Shown here one piece after another: positions 60,395-64,000 of a DNA stretch of 64,000 nt. The notes below the pieces were generated by a model that had not been told where the DNA came from, searched no databases, and saw only the letters and a list, made by a program, of their open reading frames with translations. Made by a program: the position numbers and the translations under genes. The DNA comes from Micromonospora sp. HNM0581 (GTDB lineage Bacteria; Actinomycetota; Actinomycetes; Mycobacteriales; Micromonosporaceae). Positions within the stretch are counted from its first letter, which is position 1, and the number at the start of each line of letters is the position of its first letter. The stretch lies in assembly GCF_012726175.1 (NCBI RefSeq), contig NZ_JAASAD010000001.1:496001-560000 (forward strand). Direction: 5' to 3'.

Positions 60395-60633
60395 GTTGTG
60401 TCGAGGCCAGCATAGCGACAGGCGTCCGGATTTCCTGCTCCGCAGGGGTCCCGAGCATGGGAAACGTCAACATCCCGACGCGTCGGCGTCGATTCGTGTC
60501 CGAGCGTGCCCGAGTGACCGGTATGCGAATGCTTCGGAAGCAGCCGCCGGCCGTACACCTTGGCATCGCGGCGAAAGCCGTTTACCGTGCAGTGACACGG
60601 CCGACACGGGCTCGCCCCGCGCTGACCGTGGCG

Positions 60634-60694
60634 CCGGTACGGGTAACCGTGCCGGTCGCTCCTTCACTCGGATCGTCCGGCACGTTCCTGCCGG
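60634..60694 (+). promoter_or_regulatory. Two hairpins in the msiK leader (msiK-motif candidate)
   Basis: The 319-base gap between tRNA-Thr and the sugar ABC ATPase has no ORF of its own. Near its end, CCGGTACGG-GTAA-CCGTGCCGG (60634-60655) forms a 9-bp hairpin. CCGGCA-CGTTCC-TGCCGG (60677-60694) forms another, ending just before the ribosome binding site AAGGAAG. A conserved RNA motif upstream of msiK genes is known from actinobacteria. Whether this is that motif needs a covariance-model test. Confidence 0.5.
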
Positions 60695-60713
60695 TGAAAG
60701 GAAGCGTCCCCTC

Positions 60714-61805
<1,092 letters not shown>

Positions 61806-61816
61806 GTTGGCAACCG

Positions 61817-61851
61817 AAAGGGGCGGTCCGCCGATGGCGGGCCGCCCCTTT
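61817..61851. terminator. Bidirectional terminator hairpin
   Basis: A 16-bp stem (AAAGGGGCGGTCCGCC with its complement, one G-T pair) and a GAT loop lie between the convergent msiK and rlmB genes. The A and T ends give both directions a short T-tract. Confidence 0.92.
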
Positions 61852-61871
61852 CGCGTACGCTCTGCGGTTTC

Positions 61872-62993
61872 TCAGCCCTCGACGGCCCGGCGGCGCGCCA
61901 CCTCAGCCAGCGTGACCGCGGCGGCCACGCTGGCGTTCAGGGACTCCACCTCGGAGATCATCGGGATGCTGACGGTGAGGTCGCAGGTCTGCCCGACCAG
62001 ACGGGACAGCCCTCGCCCCTCCGAGCCGACCACGACGACGAGCGGACCGACGGCGGCTTCCAGGTCGTACAGGTCCGTCTCCCCGTCGGCGTCCAGACCG
62101 ACCACCACGAACCCGGCGTCGCGGCAGGACTTCAGCGATCGGGTCAGGTTCGTCACCTGGGCCACCGGAACCCGGGCCGCGGCCCCGGCACTCGTACGCC
62201 AGGCAGTCGCGGTGATCCCGGCCGCACGCCGCTCCGGTACGAACACACCCTGCGCACCGAACGCCGCGGCGGAACGGATCACCGCACCGAGGTTACGCGG
62301 ATCGGTCACCCCGTCCAGCGCTACCAGCAGCGGCGCCGGCTGTTCCAGTGCGGCGGCGACCAGGTCCTCGAACGGCTCGTACGCGAACGGCGGCACCTGG
62401 AGACCGACGCCCTGATGCAGCACACCCCCGGTCATCCGGTCCAGTTCGGCGCGGCTGCTCTCCAGCATCGCGATACCCCGGTCGGCGGCGGTACGGACGA
62501 TCTCCTTGACCCGATCGTCGACGTCGATACCCAGCGCCGTGTAAAGCGCGGTCGCCGGCACCTGGGTACGCAACGCCTCAAGCACCGGGTTGCGGCCGAC
62601 CAGCAGCTCCGGAGAGTCCTTCGCCGGATTGGACTTACGGCCCGGCGCGACCCGGGGACCGGTGCGCCCGGCGGACTGCTTACCCCGGGCCGGCTTCGCC
62701 GTGGCCGCGCCACGGCCGCCACCCCTGCCCCAGGTCGTGTCCTTGCTGCCGGGCTGGCCGATCTTCGGGGCACGCCCTTCCTCGGCCGCCGCCCGACGCT
62801 CCTTCTCCTGCTTCCAGGCGGTGCGCTGCGGCAACTTCTCGGTGCCGGAGTACGCCTTGTGCCACGGTCGCTCGTCGGCTGGCAACGTCCGGCCGCGCCC
62901 GGCGAGGGAATCCCGGTTCTTTCCGCCGGAACCCTTCGGGGCACTTGCCTTCGACGTCACCCGCCGGCCACGGCGCTGTGAATTGCCGGCCAT
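61872..62993 (-). CDS. rlmB: 23S rRNA (guanosine-2'-O-)-methyltransferase RlmB, SPOUT family
   Basis: 373 residues. An N-terminal extension of about 130 residues is basic and Gly-rich, as in actinomycete homologues. A SpoU substrate-binding domain follows ([20 protein letters not shown]), then the SPOUT knot: [31 protein letters not shown] and [18 protein letters not shown]. It methylates G2251 of 23S rRNA or a related site using SAM. ATG 62993 overlaps the cysS stop (TGATG), so both are translated together. Confidence 0.93.
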   Translation of the reverse strand: MAGNSQRRGRRVTSKASAPKGSGGKNRDSLAGRGRTLPADERPWHKAYSGTEKLPQRTAWKQEKERRAAAEEGRAPKIGQPGSKDTTWGRGGGRGAATAKPARGKQSAGRTGPRVAPGRKSNPAKDSPELLVGRNPVLEALRTQVPATALYTALGIDVDDRVKEIVRTAADRGIAMLESSRAELDRMTGGVLHQGVGLQVPPFAYEPFEDLVAAALEQPAPLLVALDGVTDPRNLGAVIRSAAAFGAQGVFVPERRAAGITATAWRTSAGAAARVPVAQVTNLTRSLKSCRDAGFVVVGLDADGETDLYDLEAAVGPLVVVVGSEGRGLSRLVGQTCDLTVSIPMISEVESLNASVAAAVTLAEVARRRAVEG

Positions 62994-64000
62994 CAGTCCT
63001 GCTCTCCAATAGTCCAACGCGGTCCCTGTGGGGTGTCCTCGACCACCACTCCGGCCCGCTTGAGTTGATCCCGCAGCGCGTCGGCGGCGGCCCAGTCCTT
63101 ACGGACCCGGGCCTGCGCGCGTTGTTCCAGCGCCAGAGCGATCAGGGAGTCCACCACACCACGGAGGTCACTCGCCCGGGCTCCGCCGGTCCAGGCCGGG
63201 TCGAGAGGGTCGACCCCGAGGATATCCAGCATCGCGCGGACGCTCGCGAGCGTGGTGCGGACCGTCACATCCTCTCCGCCGGCCAGCGCATTGTTGCCGT
63301 CCCGCAGCACCTCGTGCAGCGCCGCCAGCGCGGCCGAGGTGTTCAGGTCGTCGTCCATCGCGGCGACGAACCCGGCTGGCAGATCGCCCAGCCCACCCGC
63401 GCCTACCCGTTCCACGGCGCGGGTCACGAAGCCCTCGATCCGCCGGTACGCGACGGCCGCCTCGCGCAACGCCTCCTCCGAGTAGTCGATCCGGGAACGG
63501 TAGTGGGCAGCCACGTAGTAGTAGCGCAACTCGACCGGGCGCACCCCGAGGGAGGCGACGTAGGACAGGTCGAGGGCGTTGCCCAGCGACTTGCCCATCT
63601 TCGTCCCGCCGATGCCGAGCAGGCCGTGATGCACCCAGTACCGGGCGAAGGGCAAGCCCGCGGCCTGGGACTGCGCCAGCTCGTTCTCGTGGTGCGGGAA
63701 GGTCAGGTCGAGACCCCCGCCGTGGATGTCGAACTCCGCGCCCAGATAGCGCCAGCACATCGCCGAGCACTCGATGTGCCAGCCAGGTCGGCCCCGCCCC
63801 CACGGCGACGGCCAGTAGGCGTCCGCCGGCTCATCCGGCTTGGCACCCTTCCACAGTGCGAAGTCGCGCGGGTCACGCTTGCCCCGCTCCGGTGCGTCAC
63901 CGGCTGACTGCATGTCGTCGGGCGACTGGTTGGACAACGCCCCGTACGCCGGCCACGAGCACACGTCGAAGTACACGTCACCCGAGCCGTCGGTGGCCGG
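62993..64000 (-). CDS. cysS: Cysteinyl-tRNA synthetase (N-terminal part outside window)
   Basis: The frame is open to the right edge, so about 335 C-terminal residues are visible and the HIGH motif is missing. Seen are [20 protein letters not shown], the zinc ligand region [29 protein letters not shown] and the KMSKS loop in the form KMGKSLGN. The anticodon-binding DALR-type helices follow ([16 protein letters not shown]). The enzyme charges tRNA-Cys. The arrangement cysS-rlmB is the usual actinomycete order. Confidence 0.96.
   Translation of the reverse strand, partial: PATDGSGDVYFDVCSWPAYGALSNQSPDDMQSAGDAPERGKRDPRDFALWKGAKPDEPADAYWPSPWGRGRPGWHIECSAMCWRYLGAEFDIHGGGLDLTFPHHENELAQSQAAGLPFARYWVHHGLLGIGGTKMGKSLGNALDLSYVASLGVRPVELRYYYVAAHYRSRIDYSEEALREAAVAYRRIEGFVTRAVERVGAGGLGDLPAGFVAAMDDDLNTSAALAALHEVLRDGNNALAGGEDVTVRTTLASVRAMLDILGVDPLDPAWTGGARASDLRGVVDSLIALALEQRAQARVRKDWAAADALRDQLKRAGVVVEDTPQGPRWTIGEQD

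Overview
The window is high-GC, GTG/TTG-start-rich DNA from an actinomycete, most likely a Micromonosporaceae (Micromonospora-type) chromosome. This rests on codon use, a complete signal-kinase/Roadblock/DUF742/GTPase conservon, lineage families (DUF3263, DUF4032, MSMEG_6728-type protein), an MsiK/UgpC-type sugar ABC ATPase and CIRCE-controlled groEL. No transposase, integrase, CRISPR array or rRNA is visible. The only RNA gene that is certain is tRNA-Thr(UGU).

Layout. 1-9.6 kb: the end of a DinG-type helicase, an AI-2E family exporter, a stand-alone GroES-like protein, a PrsW-type membrane protease, a FUSC-like protein, a GlcD-type FAD oxidase and GlpD, with a 69-codon unassigned reading frame directly after the glpD stop. 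9.7-14.1 kb: a membrane-anchored subtilase and a BenE-type transporter divergent from an XRE-cupin regulator across a perfect 22-bp palindrome. 14.2-20.7 kb looks accessory: an APC permease / unknown protein / PLP decarboxylase operon, small Cys- and Trp-rich proteins, an XRE-TPR regulator and two long inverted repeats. 20.8-28.6 kb: groEL with two CIRCE operators, a cold-shock gene, paaN, a GNAT remnant, a structured-RNA candidate, and thrC under a SAM-I riboswitch.

28.8-32.6 kb encodes an unusual fusion of an S15/CocE-like hydrolase with an ABC ATPase, coupled to its permease. Divergent from it, 32.9-41.2 kb is one seven-gene unit: an extra two-TM sensor-like protein, the four conservon proteins (sensor kinase, Roadblock/LC7, DUF742, small GTPase), an unknown protein, and a CDC48-like double AAA ATPase whose first domain has a degenerate Walker A and B. 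This is my best candidate for an undescribed system: a membrane signalling conservon wired to a protein unfoldase.

41-64 kb: an ABC-2 export pair with twin ATAC-N3-GTAT operators; an amino-sugar catabolic locus (DeoR regulator, SIS isomerase/deaminase, ROK kinase, NagA); a DUF4032 kinase-like protein, PAP2 phosphatase, APC permease, Pyr_excise-type protein and CrtU-like flavoprotein; a crotonase-fold protein lacking both catalytic glutamates; a glycan locus (GT2, GT4, and a divergent methyltransferase-like plus orphan pair); tRNA-Thr; msiK with hairpins in its leader; and rlmB overlapping the end of cysS, which runs off the right edge.
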